64,000 nt of DNA from an uncultured Pseudomonadota bacterium (GCA_903918375.1 CAIXED010000052.1:32474-96473), one strand, 5' to 3'; numbered from the stretch's first letter, positions 43,567 to 53,161 are shown. Numbers and translations are program-made. Notes: generated by a model not told the origin, from the letters alone.

Positions 43567-44042
43567 TATTCAGCACCTTTGCATGCTAACAGTTGATCAA
43601 ATTTTTCTGGGGTGACGCGGCCAAATACTTCGTTATCGATAGTAATTGACGGTGAGCAAGCGCAGTTACCCAAGCAATAAACCGGTTCTAATGAGAAACG
43701 ACCGTCGGCGGTGGTTTCGTGAAAATCAATATTCAAATGTTGCTTAGCGTGGTTTTCCAACGCTTTGCCATTCATTGATTGGCAAGATTCAGCGCGGCAG
43801 ATGCGAACGGTGTGTTTGCCTGGCGCAGTATCGCGAAAATAGTGATAAAAGCTGATAACGCCATGCACTTCGGCTTTAGATAATTGGAGCGCATTAGCAA
43901 TGTCTGCTACAGCGGCCGGTGGGATATAGCCTAGAGTATCTTGAATGCCATGAAGGATCGGCAACAAGTTGCCAGGCATAGCTTGATGTTTATCCAGTAT
44001 GTCTAAAACAGTGGATTTTTGAGTTTGATAGTCTTGCATCAT
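43566..44042 (-). CDS. fdsG: NAD-dependent formate dehydrogenase gamma subunit
   Basis: A 158-residue NuoE-like thioredoxin-fold subunit with one [2Fe-2S] cluster; the ligands are in CRAESCQS and CLGNCAC. It heads the operon. In-frame starts exist at 44090 (GTG), 44075 (ATG) and the double ATG at 44042/44039; 44042 was chosen because family members rarely have a longer N terminus and a weak AGAG site precedes it. Confidence 0.92.
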   Translation of the reverse strand: MMQDYQTQKSTVLDILDKHQAMPGNLLPILHGIQDTLGYIPPAAVADIANALQLSKAEVHGVISFYHYFRDTAPGKHTVRICRAESCQSMNGKALENHAKQHLNIDFHETTADGRFSLEPVYCLGNCACSPSITIDNEVFGRVTPEKFDQLLACKGAE

Positions 44043-44221
44043 CGGCTCTGTAGTTAATGACGAAAAGTTTTGCATCAGATATTTAATCACAAATTAGCCA
44101 TGATTGGCAATTTGCTCTATTGGCTGAACCCCGCGAATTTCCTCAGAAAAGCTGTGAAAATTGCTGATTTTGCAGCTAACTTGTTGATGTCTTAAGGGGT
44201 GGAAAACGATGGGCTTGAAAG

Positions 44222-44251
44222 CACAACAGGGCTAAAAATCGCCCTGTTGTG
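44222..44251. terminator. Strong hairpin downstream of the PPIase gene
   Basis: Perfect 11-bp stem (CACAACAGGGC / GCCCTGTTGTG) with an 8-base loop containing AAAAAT. It lies 13 bases past the PPIase stop on the minus strand; no U-run follows, so termination is plausible but not certain. Confidence 0.6.
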
Positions 44252-44264
44252 ATAACGCAGATTT

Positions 44265-45185
44265 TTATTTTGCAGCAGGTGTAGTTTCAGCAGCAGGTTG
44301 GCTTGCTTCAGTTGCAGCAGGCTCGGCAGCTGGTGCCGCCGCAGGAGTTGCTGGTGCAGCTTCTTTAGGCAACAAAACTTCTACTTTCGCCGCAGTACGC
44401 AAACCTTCAACAAATTTTTGTGCTTTTTGACGTTGCATCATTGGGCGGAATTGTTCTTTAACTGCATCAAAAGGCGGTGGTGTTAATTTTTTAGAGTCTT
44501 CTCTTAAAATCACATGGAAACCAAACTGGGTTTTAACCGGAGTGGTGGTGAATTTGCCATTTTGCAAAGCGATAACGGCTTTAGAAAACTCAGGCACCAT
44601 TCTGTCAGCAGTAAACCAACCTAAATCGCCTTCTGGTGCTTGGTCGATAGAATGTTTTTTAGCCAAAGCCGCAAAGTTGCCGCCTTTTTCCAATTCCGCG
44701 ATGATTTTTTTCGCTTCATCTTCAGTTTTTACCAAAATATGACGAGCTTTATATTCTTCGCCCATTTGACCCATTTGTTTGTCATATTCTGCTTTGATTT
44801 CGTCATCAGTCACAGGATTAGCTTTTAAATAATCTTGTAAAGCTGCTTGAGATAACAAAGAATTTTTAACTGTCGCTAAACGCTCAACCACTTCTGGTGA
44901 ATGGTCTAATTTTTTTTGTAAAGCTTCTTGGATTAACAATTCACGTTGAATTAACTCATCAACCAATTGCTCTTTAGGAAATTTTTGGCCTTGGCTACGA
45001 TCAGCAATTTCTTTTTCCAAAGTTTCCAAGGTTTTTTTGCTGATATAAGTGCCGTTTACCGAGGCAACTGCATCTTCTTTGCTAACTGCGGGTGCTTTGT
45101 TTGCAGAACCTAGAATTGAGTCTAAGTCACAGCCTGAGATTAAAGTAGCACTAGCAAGAACTAAAGGGACAAGTTTTAATTTCAT
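44265..45185 (-). CDS. Parvulin-type peptidyl-prolyl isomerase lipoprotein
   Basis: A 306-residue exported foldase. The signal sequence ends in a lipobox (LISGC, Cys19), so it should be lipid-anchored in the periplasm. A SurA/PrsA-like N-terminal chaperone region is followed by the parvulin domain (ARHILVKTEDEAKKI ... HSIDQAPEGDLGWF ... FGFHVILRED, ~145-235) and an Ala/Pro-rich C-terminal tail of low complexity. It assists folding of envelope proteins. It precedes hydrophilic operon partners bolA-yciI-yciB in reverse order on the same strand. Confidence 0.88.
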   Translation of the reverse strand: MKLKLVPLVLASATLISGCDLDSILGSANKAPAVSKEDAVASVNGTYISKKTLETLEKEIADRSQGQKFPKEQLVDELIQRELLIQEALQKKLDHSPEVVERLATVKNSLLSQAALQDYLKANPVTDDEIKAEYDKQMGQMGEEYKARHILVKTEDEAKKIIAELEKGGNFAALAKKHSIDQAPEGDLGWFTADRMVPEFSKAVIALQNGKFTTTPVKTQFGFHVILREDSKKLTPPPFDAVKEQFRPMMQRQKAQKFVEGLRTAAKVEVLLPKEAAPATPAAAPAAEPAATEASQPAAETTPAAK

Positions 45186-45197
45186 AGTTTCAATTTC

Positions 45198-45464
45198 CTA
45201 TTGATTTTCAGAAGGGGTTAAAGCGTTAATGCCAAGGGCGTGAATTTCTTGTTTCATCAAGTCATTTAAGGCTTTATAAATCAGCTGATGACGTTGTACC
45301 AAGGATTTGCCCTCAAAAGCGGTCGAAACGATGGTGACATTGTAATGACCACCGCCTTGGCGATTACCAGCGTGACCTGCATGAGCCGCGCTGTGGTCGA
45401 TAATTTCCAGTAACTCAGGCTTTAAAGCCTCGTCTAATTTTTGTCTGATGATGTCGGCAGTCAT
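45198..45464 (-). CDS. BolA-family protein
   Basis: An 88-residue BolA/IbaG-type protein with the class II KH-like fold. The conserved His-containing segment [30 protein letters not shown] matches the family; His residues bind an iron-sulfur cluster shared with a monothiol glutaredoxin. It overlaps yciI by 4 bases and is followed by the PPIase gene after 12 bases, forming yciB-yciI-bolA-PPIase. Confidence 0.92.
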   Translation of the reverse strand: MTADIIRQKLDEALKPELLEIIDHSAAHAGHAGNRQGGGHYNVTIVSTAFEGKSLVQRHQLIYKALNDLMKQEIHALGINALTPSENQ

Positions 45465-45763
45465 TGGGGAAATACTTGTTTAAAAGGTTTAACAACAACG
45501 CGAGCATAAACGCCCGCAGTAAAATAAGGATCAGCATCAGCCCAAGCTTGGGCGCTGGCTAAATCAGAAAACTCGGCGACAATTAAACTACCGCTAAAAC
45601 CGGCTTCCGCTGGATTTTCAGCATCAATAGCCGGATGTGGGCCAGCTAATACTAAACGGCCTTGATCTTGCAAAGCCTGCAAGCGCTCTAAATGATCGGG
45701 GCGAGCGGCAAGCCGCTTAGCCAAACTATCAGCCGTATCTTCGGCCATAATTGCATACAACAT
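45461..45763 (-). CDS. yciI: YciI-family protein
   Basis: A 100-residue ferredoxin-like protein of the YciI family: [28 protein letters not shown] at the N terminus, the AGPHP motif and the terminal ARVVVKPFK strand. Enzymatic role in the cell is unclear. The association with yciB is common in gammaproteobacteria. Four-base overlap with bolA and one-base overlap with yciB. Confidence 0.92.
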   Translation of the reverse strand: MLYAIMAEDTADSLAKRLAARPDHLERLQALQDQGRLVLAGPHPAIDAENPAEAGFSGSLIVAEFSDLASAQAWADADPYFTAGVYARVVVKPFKQVFPQ

Positions 45764-46302
45764 TATTTTTTCTCTGGATTCGGCAAGTGTTTATACAAAA
45801 ACGCCATTTGGATAATGATAAAGGTCAGCATCATGCCAGGCACGCCAAAGGTTTTAAAGCTCACCCAATCATCGGTGCTGTAATGATCCATCACATATAA
45901 ATTCAGACCACCCACGCTGATAAAAAATCCCGCCCAGCTTAAATTCAAACGTTTCCAAATCGGTGCTGGCAATTCTAAATTGCCGCCCATCATTCGTTCA
46001 ATAAAGGTTTTTTTGCCAAAAAACTGGCTGGTTAAGAAAGCGCTACCGAACAACCATTCAATAATGGTCAACTTCCATTTGATAAATTGCTCGTCCTGCA
46101 AGTAAATCGTTGCCCCGCCCATTACTAAAATCAAACCTAAGGTGACCCATTGCATAGGCTCAACCTTGCGATAGCGGAACCAGTAAATTAACACCTGAAT
46201 AATAGTGGCAACAATCACCACGCCAGTGGCAATGTAGATGTCGTAAAGCTTGTAAGCGATGAAAAAAAGAACAATCGGGAAAAATTCTAAAAGCGGTTTC
46301 AT
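45763..46302 (-). CDS. yciB: Inner membrane septation protein YciB (IspA/IspZ)
   Basis: A 179-residue protein with five predicted membrane helices, the YciB signature [20 protein letters not shown] at the N terminus and TWVSF-like [10 protein letters not shown] near the C terminus. It affects cell division and envelope synthesis through interactions with elongasome and divisome proteins. First gene of its operon. Confidence 0.94.
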   Translation of the reverse strand: MKPLLEFFPIVLFFIAYKLYDIYIATGVVIVATIIQVLIYWFRYRKVEPMQWVTLGLILVMGGATIYLQDEQFIKWKLTIIEWLFGSAFLTSQFFGKKTFIERMMGGNLELPAPIWKRLNLSWAGFFISVGGLNLYVMDHYSTDDWVSFKTFGVPGMMLTFIIIQMAFLYKHLPNPEKK

Positions 46303-46421
46303 TGATTATGGCTCGAATTAGAGCGCGTTAGGTGATTGTAATAAAACAGAAAAGACCATTTAAAACTGGATTCTAGCTAAGGGCCAAAAAAGAGCTGGCA
46401 TTGTATGTGCTTAGGTCGAAA

Positions 46422-46463
46422 TTGTATACAAAAACAGGGTGGTCATCACGTATTGCGTGATGA
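46422..46463 (+). promoter_or_regulatory. Candidate operators of the higBA promoter
   Basis: Two palindromes precede higB: TTGTATACAA (46422-46431) and TCATCACG-TATTG-CGTGATGA (46443-46463). Antitoxins of the HigA type bind such inverted repeats over their own promoter. The exact -10/-35 elements are not clear. Confidence 0.5.
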
Positions 46464-46487
46464 ATTGTTTTGTATTACAGTTTTGCC

Positions 46488-46766
46488 ATGATCGTTTCTT
46501 TCAAATGCACAGACACACAAGCTTTAGCAGAGCTAAAACGCATACCTCGCTTTGTTAATATTGAGCGCGTCGCGTTACGTAAACTGCGGCAATTACAAAT
46601 CGCTGAAACGCTTAACGATTTAAAAGTGCCGCCAGGTAATCAACTGGAAGCCTTAAAAGCTGATCGCATTGGTCAGTATAGCATTCGAATTAACGATCAA
46701 TTTCGCCTGTGTTTCCGCTGGACAGCGGCTGGAGCAGCGGATGTTGAAATTGTCGATTATCACTAG
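46488..46766 (+). CDS. higB: HigB-type toxin (RelE/ParE superfamily)
   Basis: A 92-residue ribosome-dependent mRNA interferase-type toxin. The HigB core LRKLRQLQIAETLNDLKVPPGNQLEALKADRIGQYSIRINDQFRLCFRW with the YSIRINDQFR(L/I)CF strand is diagnostic. The start at 46488 (MIVSFKC) matches family length better than 46470. The toxin-first order and an antitoxin 11 bases downstream are typical of higBA. Confidence 0.92.
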   Translation: MIVSFKCTDTQALAELKRIPRFVNIERVALRKLRQLQIAETLNDLKVPPGNQLEALKADRIGQYSIRINDQFRLCFRWTAAGAADVEIVDYH

Positions 46767-46777
46767 GAGTCAGTACC

Positions 46778-47089
46778 ATGACTGAATTATCTCCCGTTAC
46801 CCCCGGCGAATTATTGTTGGAAGAATTCCTGAAACCCTTAGGTATTTCCCAATATCGCTTAGCCAATGAAATTGGCGTACCGCCGCAACGTATCAGCGAA
46901 ATTGTATTAGGTAAACGCTCAATTACTGCCGATACCGATTTACGGTTGTGCCGATTTTTTGGCTTATCGCGTGGCTATTGGTTACGCGCTCAAATCGAAC
47001 ATGATAGCGAGTGTGCCGAGCAGGCGATTGGTGATGCATTGCTACAAATTAAGCCTTGGGTTGCCAATGGTTCAGGGTTAGTAATTTAG
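46778..47089 (+). CDS. higA: HigA-type antitoxin
   Basis: A 103-residue XRE-family helix-turn-helix protein: TPGELLLEEFLKPLGISQYRLANEIGVPPQRISEIVLGKRSITADTDLRL is the HigA/VapI domain. It neutralises HigB and represses the operon. A TAGGAGT ribosome binding site precedes the ATG. The C-terminal tail is of normal length. Confidence 0.94.
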   Translation: MTELSPVTPGELLLEEFLKPLGISQYRLANEIGVPPQRISEIVLGKRSITADTDLRLCRFFGLSRGYWLRAQIEHDSECAEQAIGDALLQIKPWVANGSGLVI

Positions 47090-47188
47090 GCTGAAAAAAC
47101 TGTAACTCAATATTGCTCATCAACACGAAAACTATGTCCCCCGCCTAGTGCGCTGTTAAAATAAAACTTTACATAACGGAATCCGTAA

Positions 47189-47494
47189 ATGGCGACAGAC
47201 CTGACAACCGAGCTTGAAGCCGCGGCGTTTAGACGCTTGCTGGCGCATCTACAGCAACACACCGACGTTCAAAACATCGATTTAATGATACACGGCGATT
47301 TTTGCCGTAACTGTTTGGCCAAATGGTATGCCGCAGAAGCAGCCAATCGTGGTGTTGATTTGGATTATGAACAAGCCAGAACCGTGGTCTACGGGATGCC
47401 TTACAGCGAATGGAAAGACCAATATCAAGCCGAAGCGACTGTCGAACAATTAGCCGCTTATCAAGCCAAACAACAAGCGAAGGCACAGAAATGA
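47189..47494 (+). CDS. DUF1244 protein
   Basis: A 101-residue cytosolic protein of the DUF1244 family, recognisable from HGDFCRNCLAKWYAAEA and VYGMPYSEWK. The CxxC within this motif could bind metal, but no function is established to my knowledge. It overlaps the methyltransferase gene by four bases (ATGA). Confidence 0.85.
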   Translation: MATDLTTELEAAAFRRLLAHLQQHTDVQNIDLMIHGDFCRNCLAKWYAAEAANRGVDLDYEQARTVVYGMPYSEWKDQYQAEATVEQLAAYQAKQQAKAQK

Positions 47495-48240
47495 GTCAGG
47501 ATAGCGCTTACGACGCCATGTTTTCAGGGGTAATCGGTCAAGATTACCAAATGCTCAAATTGATTTGCCCTTTCGCTACCGAAATGAGTCGATTAGTCGG
47601 CGTCGCGGTGGGGGAATATGCACAAACTCAAACCACAGCAATCAATGTCGTCGAGCTAGGTGGCGGCACCGGTATCACCACTTTGTCGATTCTATCGGCA
47701 GATCAAAATCTCAAGCTGTTAAGCGTCGATAACGAACCAACTATGCAAAACCAAGCCAAGCAAAATCTACAAGATTGGGTTGATGCAGGGCGCTTAACTT
47801 TCTCTGGCGACGATGCTTTAACCGCTTTGCAGGCTTTGGATAGCAACAGTGTTGATGTCATCGCGTCTGCTTATACCTTGCACAATTTCCGCGCTGATTA
47901 TCGGCAACAAGTGATCGTCGAAATGCAGCGGGTGTTAAAAGCAAATGGCCAATTCATTAACGGTGATCGTTATGCTTTGGACGATGCTTCTGCCCATACG
48001 CGCAGCACTCAACAAGAAGTCGCCGGTTACTTTAAAGTGCTAACCGAGATTAATCGTCTGGATTTGTTAGAACATTGGATTATTCATTTATTTAATGACG
48101 AATCAGAAAACCACATCATGCGTGAAGCCTTGGCTATTCAACAAATGACCGCCGCTGGTTTTGTGAATATTCAATTGCAATCACGCTTACAGGTTAATGC
48201 GTTGTTAACCGCATTGAAACCCGAATCATTTATTAATTGA
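47491..48240 (+). CDS. Class I SAM-dependent methyltransferase
   Basis: A 249-residue Rossmann-fold methyltransferase: motif I VVELGGGTGITTLS (the glycine loop for SAM), acidic residue in SVDNEPTM, and motif IV VDVIASAYTLHNF. Substrate unknown. Start ATG 47491 lies in an ATGA overlap with the DUF1244 gene. Its 3' end is followed after 8 bases by the SPOR-domain gene. Confidence 0.85.
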   Translation: MSQDSAYDAMFSGVIGQDYQMLKLICPFATEMSRLVGVAVGEYAQTQTTAINVVELGGGTGITTLSILSADQNLKLLSVDNEPTMQNQAKQNLQDWVDAGRLTFSGDDALTALQALDSNSVDVIASAYTLHNFRADYRQQVIVEMQRVLKANGQFINGDRYALDDASAHTRSTQQEVAGYFKVLTEINRLDLLEHWIIHLFNDESENHIMREALAIQQMTAAGFVNIQLQSRLQVNALLTALKPESFIN

Positions 48241-48248
48241 GAGCTCAA

Positions 48249-49358
48249 ATGGCTGAATTTAAAAAAAGGACGCTAGATAATTTTGACGATGATCTAGGCA
48301 AAATAACTAAACCCAAAGACCCTTATCAAGTTGAAGTCGATGATGTGCTAGATGAAGTATTGATTGATGAATTTGTTGAATACAGCAATGACAGCAATAG
48401 GGTTGATGAGTTTTATGAAGTCACCACGCCAGAATTAACCGCTTTAGAACAAGTTGCGGATATTGAAGAATTTGAACCTGGGTATGTGCCAAAAGCTAGT
48501 GCGGCTAAAACGGTGCAAGCTGTTGTTGAACCAAATCCGGTCGTGGTTGATGATCAGCAAATTGCCAAACTAGAAACGCAAATTGCCGAACTAAAAAAAG
48601 CCCTTGAATTAAGAGCTACTAAAAACGATTTGGCCAGTGGTTTAGAAACTGTCAGACAGGCTAATTCGCAAACCGATAGCTATAAGCGTTCTGTCAATTC
48701 AGACAGTAAACCGACCGTGGCTTATATCGCCAATGGTATTGCAATCACGGCTTTATTGGTCGGTGCCGGATTAGGTTTATCAAACCAAGCGCAACTTGCC
48801 GAATTTCAAAAAACCATAGAACCACAATTAACCGCTTTACCTGCTTCTGATGCTGCCAATCAAGCCCTAAAAACTCAGCTTGATGAATTAGCCGCTAGTC
48901 AACTGAATAGCGCCAATCAAATTGCTGAACTCAGCAAAGCCAATGAAGGCGCTGTCAAATCAGCTGAAGAGCTTAATAAACAAATTGCCAAATTAAGTAG
49001 TCAAAACAAGCAATTGAATGATGAATTGGATAATTTGCAAACTAAAATCAAATCAGCGCCTGTGGTCACTACACCACCCGCTGCCAGCAAAGTGGAAACC
49101 AAAAAACCGGAGCCAGTGGCGAGTGCTAATTGGTCGGTGACTTTAATGGGCTCCAAGCATGATTGGTACGCCCAACGTAAAGCCGATGAATATGCCAGCA
49201 AAGGTTTTCCGGCCAAGATTGTTAAAGGCCAAAATAAAGGCGAAGCTTGGTATCGACTTAGCGTCGATGGCTTTAACAGCCAGCAAGAAGCGGATGCTTA
49301 CGCCTCAAAAGTCAGAAAAAGTTTAAATCTGGATTCTGTGACAGTCGGTCATGACTAA
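48249..49358 (+). CDS. SPOR-domain membrane protein
   Basis: A 369-residue protein: acidic cytoplasmic N terminus, one membrane helix near residues 158-176 (AYIANGIAITALLVGAGLGL), a periplasmic coiled coil (~185-270, Gln/Leu-rich) and a C-terminal SPOR domain (NWSVTLMGSKHDWYAQRKADEYASKGF ... to the end). SPOR domains bind denuded peptidoglycan at the septum, so a division- or wall-related role is likely. An upstream TTG (48237) would overlap the methyltransferase stop. Directly abuts the nucleotidase gene. Confidence 0.88.
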   Translation: MAEFKKRTLDNFDDDLGKITKPKDPYQVEVDDVLDEVLIDEFVEYSNDSNRVDEFYEVTTPELTALEQVADIEEFEPGYVPKASAAKTVQAVVEPNPVVVDDQQIAKLETQIAELKKALELRATKNDLASGLETVRQANSQTDSYKRSVNSDSKPTVAYIANGIAITALLVGAGLGLSNQAQLAEFQKTIEPQLTALPASDAANQALKTQLDELAASQLNSANQIAELSKANEGAVKSAEELNKQIAKLSSQNKQLNDELDNLQTKIKSAPVVTTPPAASKVETKKPEPVASANWSVTLMGSKHDWYAQRKADEYASKGFPAKIVKGQNKGEAWYRLSVDGFNSQQEADAYASKVRKSLNLDSVTVGHD

Positions 49359-50246
49359 ATGAATAATCAAAAACTGGTTGTCGCGATTTCGTCACGGGCT
49401 TTGTTTAACCTTGATGAGTCCCATGCGATTTTTGAAGCCCAAGGCAAAGAAGCCTTTTGCCGTTACCAAGTCGAGCATGAAAACCAGATTTTGCAGCCGG
49501 GTTTTGGTTTTTCATTAGTTAAAAAGTTTTTGGAGATTAACCAAGCCTTTCCTGAAACGCCGTTGGTCGAGATTATCTTGCTCTCGCAAAACAGCGCTGA
49601 CACCGGCTTGCGAATTTTTAACTCGATTAATCATTATGGCTTGGCGATTAGCCGCGCGGCATTTACCAGCGGTGCCTCGCCTTACGAATACATTCCGGCT
49701 TTTGGCGCACATTTGTTTTTATCGGCTAATAGTGAAGATGTTCGCAAAGCTTTAGACGCAGGTTTTGCCGCCGCCACCATTGTTTCCGGTGCCTCTGCTA
49801 ATTGTTCGCCACAATTACGGATTGCTTTTGATGGTGACTCGGTGTTGTTTTCCGATGAAGCCGAACAGATTTATCAACAACATGGCTTGGCGGCCTTTGC
49901 TGCCAATGAACGTGAAGCAGCGCATAAGCCTTTGCCAGGCGGGCCATTAAAAGATTTTTTAAGTGCTTTGCATCGGATTCAAACCCATTTTGGCGAAGAT
50001 TCACCGATTCGCACCGCTTTGGTCACAGCTCGCTCAGCGCCTGCTCATGAACGGGTGGTACGCACTTTAAGAGCTTGGGGCATCCGCATCGACGAAGCCT
50101 TGTTTTTAGGCGGGATGCCGAAAGGGGCGTTTTTAAAAGCCTTTGCCGCTGATATTTTCTTTGATGACCAAAAAGGCCATTGTGAATCAGCGCAACAGCA
50201 TGAAGTCGCCGCCGCCCATGTGCCGCATGGTGTAACCAATCAATAA
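49359..50246 (+). CDS. 5'-nucleotidase (cytosolic, PF06189-like)
   Basis: A 295-residue member of the 5'-nucleotidase family related to eukaryotic cN-I: LVVAISSRALFNLDESHAIFE, LSQNSADTGLRIFNSI and GASPYEYIPAFGAHLFLS are typical, and FFDDQKGHCE near the C terminus supplies the HAD-type acidic residues. It would dephosphorylate nucleoside monophosphates. It begins at the base after the SPOR gene stop. Confidence 0.88.
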   Translation: MNNQKLVVAISSRALFNLDESHAIFEAQGKEAFCRYQVEHENQILQPGFGFSLVKKFLEINQAFPETPLVEIILLSQNSADTGLRIFNSINHYGLAISRAAFTSGASPYEYIPAFGAHLFLSANSEDVRKALDAGFAAATIVSGASANCSPQLRIAFDGDSVLFSDEAEQIYQQHGLAAFAANEREAAHKPLPGGPLKDFLSALHRIQTHFGEDSPIRTALVTARSAPAHERVVRTLRAWGIRIDEALFLGGMPKGAFLKAFAADIFFDDQKGHCESAQQHEVAAAHVPHGVTNQ

Positions 50247-50601
50247 AGTAAATGGCTAATTAAGGCAGAATAAATTTCTCGATTTACTAGCCAGTTAAGG
50301 CTTTTCCGTTCGTCCTGAGCTTGTCGAAGGATGAACGGAAAAGCCGAGGTCATCGCCAACATCACCGCTCATGCTTCGACATGCTCAGCACGAACGGCTT
50401 AAGTTGTAGGCAAGATTTATAGATTGGCGCTGTTAATTTATTTGGGTAGACGGGTTAATCCGTTCTACATAGAGTCCCAGTTAGCTGAGCGAAGCCGAAG
50501 CCTGATTTTCGCGTCGGCTTTACTCAGCGAACGGGAGTAATAAGTTTGACGCGCTCCCACCCACATCAATTAAAAACTTTCCCAATCAAACCCTTTCTCA
50601 C
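50247..50601. repeat. 355-base non-coding region with inverted repeats
   Basis: Contains an 18-base inverted repeat with one mismatch (50299-50316 and 50328-50345, GGCTTTTCCGTTC arms around GAGCTTGTCGA), a related half-copy near 50370-50400 (CTTCGACATGCTCAGCACGAACG), and an imperfect repeat near 50485-50535 (GCTGAGCGAAGCCGAAG...). These resemble dispersed intergenic repeats. No gene seen. Confidence 0.55.
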
Positions 50602-52107
50602 ATGAATCAACTTTTAAAATGGAAATGGCAGTTAGCATCACCGCTAATCGGTGTATTAATGACTTTAGCCTTTGCGCCTTATGGTTTTAGCTACGCTGCA
50701 ATTTTAGCCTTGATGTTTTTGTACCAAAGCTGGTTAAAACTATCAGTGAAACAGGCAGTTATCAGCAGCTACTTATTTGGCTTAGGTTTATTCGGTTCTG
50801 GGATTTGGTGGATTTACGTCAGTGTTCACGATGCGGGTGGTGCTGATCCCGTCAGCGCGGTGCTATTGACTATATTGGCCGTGGCATTTTTCGCTTTGTT
50901 TCCGGCCTTAACCGCTGGTTTGGCAGTTAGAGTTTTAAAGTCACCTGTGGTTTTGTTACGGATATTTGCCGCCGCTTTGCTGTGGGTAATGATTGAGTAT
51001 TTTCGTGGCTATTGGTTGTTAAATGGCTTTCCGTGGCTGCAAATCGCTTACAGTCAATTAAGCACACCGCTGGCGGGCTTCGCGCCGTTAATCGGGGTTT
51101 ACGGTATCGGCTTTTTATTAGCCATCTCAGCCTTTTCAGCGGTGGAAATCCTGCGCCGGAAACTGATGCCGTGGTTTGGTTTAACTATGTTGTTAGTGAT
51201 TTGGGCTGGCGGTAGCTGGCTAAAAACTGTGCAATGGACGCAAGCGGCGGGAGAGCCGATTAAAATCACCTTGGTGCAAGGCAATGTTAGCCAAACCCAA
51301 AAATGGCTACCCAATCAAAAGCTCAATACCTTGCAGCTCTATCAATCCTTAACCGAACAGCATTGGGATTCACAAGTCATCATCTGGCCAGAAACCGCGA
51401 TTCCGGCGTTTTTGTCGCAAGTAAAACAGTTTTACCTCGAACCACTCGCCGCCAGTGCCCGTGAACATGGCGTTGATTTAGTGGTGAGTTTGCCGAGCGG
51501 TGAAGGTAAGCAATATTTCAACAGCGTGTTGAACGTCAGCGACATGCAAACCCTGTATCACAAAAACCATTTACTGCCGTTTGGCGAATACCTGCCGCTA
51601 CAACCGTTATCGGGCTGGATTTTGGACTTAATTCAAATTCCTTTAGGCAGCTTTACAGCCGGCGGTGATAAACAGCCTTTATTAACCGCTGGCGGCCATC
51701 GCTTTGTGACGACGATTTGTTATGAAGATGCGTTTGGCGAACTGGTTGCCAGACAAGTGGCGGATGCTGCGTATTTAGTCAATGTCACTAATGATGCTTG
51801 GTTCGGCGATACCTCACAGCCGCATCAACACATGCAAATGGCACAAATGCGTGCCTTGGAAACTGGCCGTTATTTAGTCCGCGCTACCAACACAGGCACC
51901 ACCGGCTTTGTCGCACCTGATGGTTCCATCATCCAACAAGCGCCATTGTTTACCACCACCACTTTGACCGACAGCATTGTGCCAATGACTGGCTTAACCC
52001 CTTATGCCAAATGGGGCGATGAAGCGGTATTTGCGGTATTGATGGCTTTGGTTTTGTTGTTGTGGGGCTTGCAGTTGGGATTGGTTAAGTTACGAGGGCG
52101 TGATTAG
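50602..52107 (+). CDS. lnt: Apolipoprotein N-acyltransferase
   Basis: A 501-residue inner-membrane enzyme that adds the third acyl chain to lipoproteins. Six or so N-terminal membrane helices precede a nitrilase-like periplasmic domain with the triad Glu in WPETAIPAF, Lys in YHKNHLLPFGEYLP and Cys in TTICYEDAFGE; a final helix closes the protein. Length is typical. The usual neighbour ybeX/corC is absent here. Confidence 0.95.
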   Translation: MNQLLKWKWQLASPLIGVLMTLAFAPYGFSYAAILALMFLYQSWLKLSVKQAVISSYLFGLGLFGSGIWWIYVSVHDAGGADPVSAVLLTILAVAFFALFPALTAGLAVRVLKSPVVLLRIFAAALLWVMIEYFRGYWLLNGFPWLQIAYSQLSTPLAGFAPLIGVYGIGFLLAISAFSAVEILRRKLMPWFGLTMLLVIWAGGSWLKTVQWTQAAGEPIKITLVQGNVSQTQKWLPNQKLNTLQLYQSLTEQHWDSQVIIWPETAIPAFLSQVKQFYLEPLAASAREHGVDLVVSLPSGEGKQYFNSVLNVSDMQTLYHKNHLLPFGEYLPLQPLSGWILDLIQIPLGSFTAGGDKQPLLTAGGHRFVTTICYEDAFGELVARQVADAAYLVNVTNDAWFGDTSQPHQHMQMAQMRALETGRYLVRATNTGTTGFVAPDGSIIQQAPLFTTTTLTDSIVPMTGLTPYAKWGDEAVFAVLMALVLLLWGLQLGLVKLRGRD

Positions 52108-52168
52108 GCATGGTTTTATTGAAGGCTAAAGCTGATAATCAAACTCATACCGGCAAGAGAAGTTTGTT

Positions 52169-53149
52169 ATGACTATGTATCAGCCACCGTTTCAGCTTAA
52201 TCATGCCATGTTGTCGAGCGTGGCTGACATCGCCGAGTTATTAGGGCGTTGGAAGCAAGCTAGTGATAACGAATTGGTTCCGCAGTTGCGGCGTGGCAAT
52301 CGTATTCGTACCATTCAAGCCTCGTTAGCCATTGAACAGAACACCTTGTCAGTCGAACAGGTAACGGCTGTACTGGCTGGTAAAGTCGTGTTAGGACTGC
52401 CGCGCGAGATTCAGGAAGTGAAAAATGCCTTTGCTGCCTATGAGTCGCTACCCGATTGGCACCCAGAGCGGTTGGATGATTTGCTGGCTGCTCATGGTTT
52501 ATTGCTGCAAGGTTTAGCTGATGATGCTGGTCGTCTTCGTGAAGGTGGTGTTGGTATTTATCGAGGTCGTCAGTTAGTGCATATGGCACCCCCCGCCAGC
52601 CAGTTGCCGCGATTGATGAAAAATCTATTGAACTGGCTGGCAGACAGCGATGCTCACCCCTTGATTGCTTCCTCGGCGTTGCATTATGAACTGGAATTTA
52701 TTCATCCCTTTAGTGATGGTAATGGTCGCATCGGGCGGTTATGGCAAACCTTAATATTGAGCCGGTGGCAACCGATTTTGGCCTATCTGCCAGTCGAAAC
52801 CGTGATTAAAAGCCGACAGGACGATTATTACCGAGTGTTAGGTGAGGCCGATCAAGCCAGCGATTGCAGTCATTTTATTGTGTTTATGCTCAATGCCATT
52901 GCTGAAGCTTTGCGACAAGCGATTACCAGCGAAACGCCAGTGAAAACGCTGGTTAAAACGCTGGTTAAAACACCCGAACAGATTTTAAACCTGTTGCGGG
53001 AACAGCCAGAGTTGACTTTGTTAGAAGTTGCTAGTCACTTAGGTAAATCAACCAGCGCAGTAGAACGAGCAGTACGTAAATTGCGAGAAACTGGACGCAT
53101 CCGTTATGTTGGCCCACAAAAAGGCGGCTATTGGCTGGTCATTGAATAA
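52169..53149 (+). CDS. Fic-family protein (likely AMP-transferase) with C-terminal winged helix
   Basis: A 326-residue protein. The Fic active-site loop HPFSDGNGRIGR is complete. An N-terminal helix carries SLAIEQN, matching the autoinhibitory (S/T)xxxE(G/N)-like motif of class II Fic proteins. The C-terminal ~60 residues (LLEVASHLGKSTSAVERAVRKLRETGRI) form a winged helix-turn-helix. Between them is a short tandem repeat, KTLVKTLVKT, coded by 12-base units. It would modify a target protein by AMPylation; target unknown. Confidence 0.88.
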   Translation: MTMYQPPFQLNHAMLSSVADIAELLGRWKQASDNELVPQLRRGNRIRTIQASLAIEQNTLSVEQVTAVLAGKVVLGLPREIQEVKNAFAAYESLPDWHPERLDDLLAAHGLLLQGLADDAGRLREGGVGIYRGRQLVHMAPPASQLPRLMKNLLNWLADSDAHPLIASSALHYELEFIHPFSDGNGRIGRLWQTLILSRWQPILAYLPVETVIKSRQDDYYRVLGEADQASDCSHFIVFMLNAIAEALRQAITSETPVKTLVKTLVKTPEQILNLLREQPELTLLEVASHLGKSTSAVERAVRKLRETGRIRYVGPQKGGYWLVIE

Positions 53150-53161
53150 TGCAAATTTAGC

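Noticed and set aside
38084..44042. Complex I (nuoE, nuoF, nuoG) subunits
   Set aside because: FdhD and FdsD are in the operon, the large subunit carries a complete Mo/W-bis-MGD formate dehydrogenase domain, and no other nuo genes are present.
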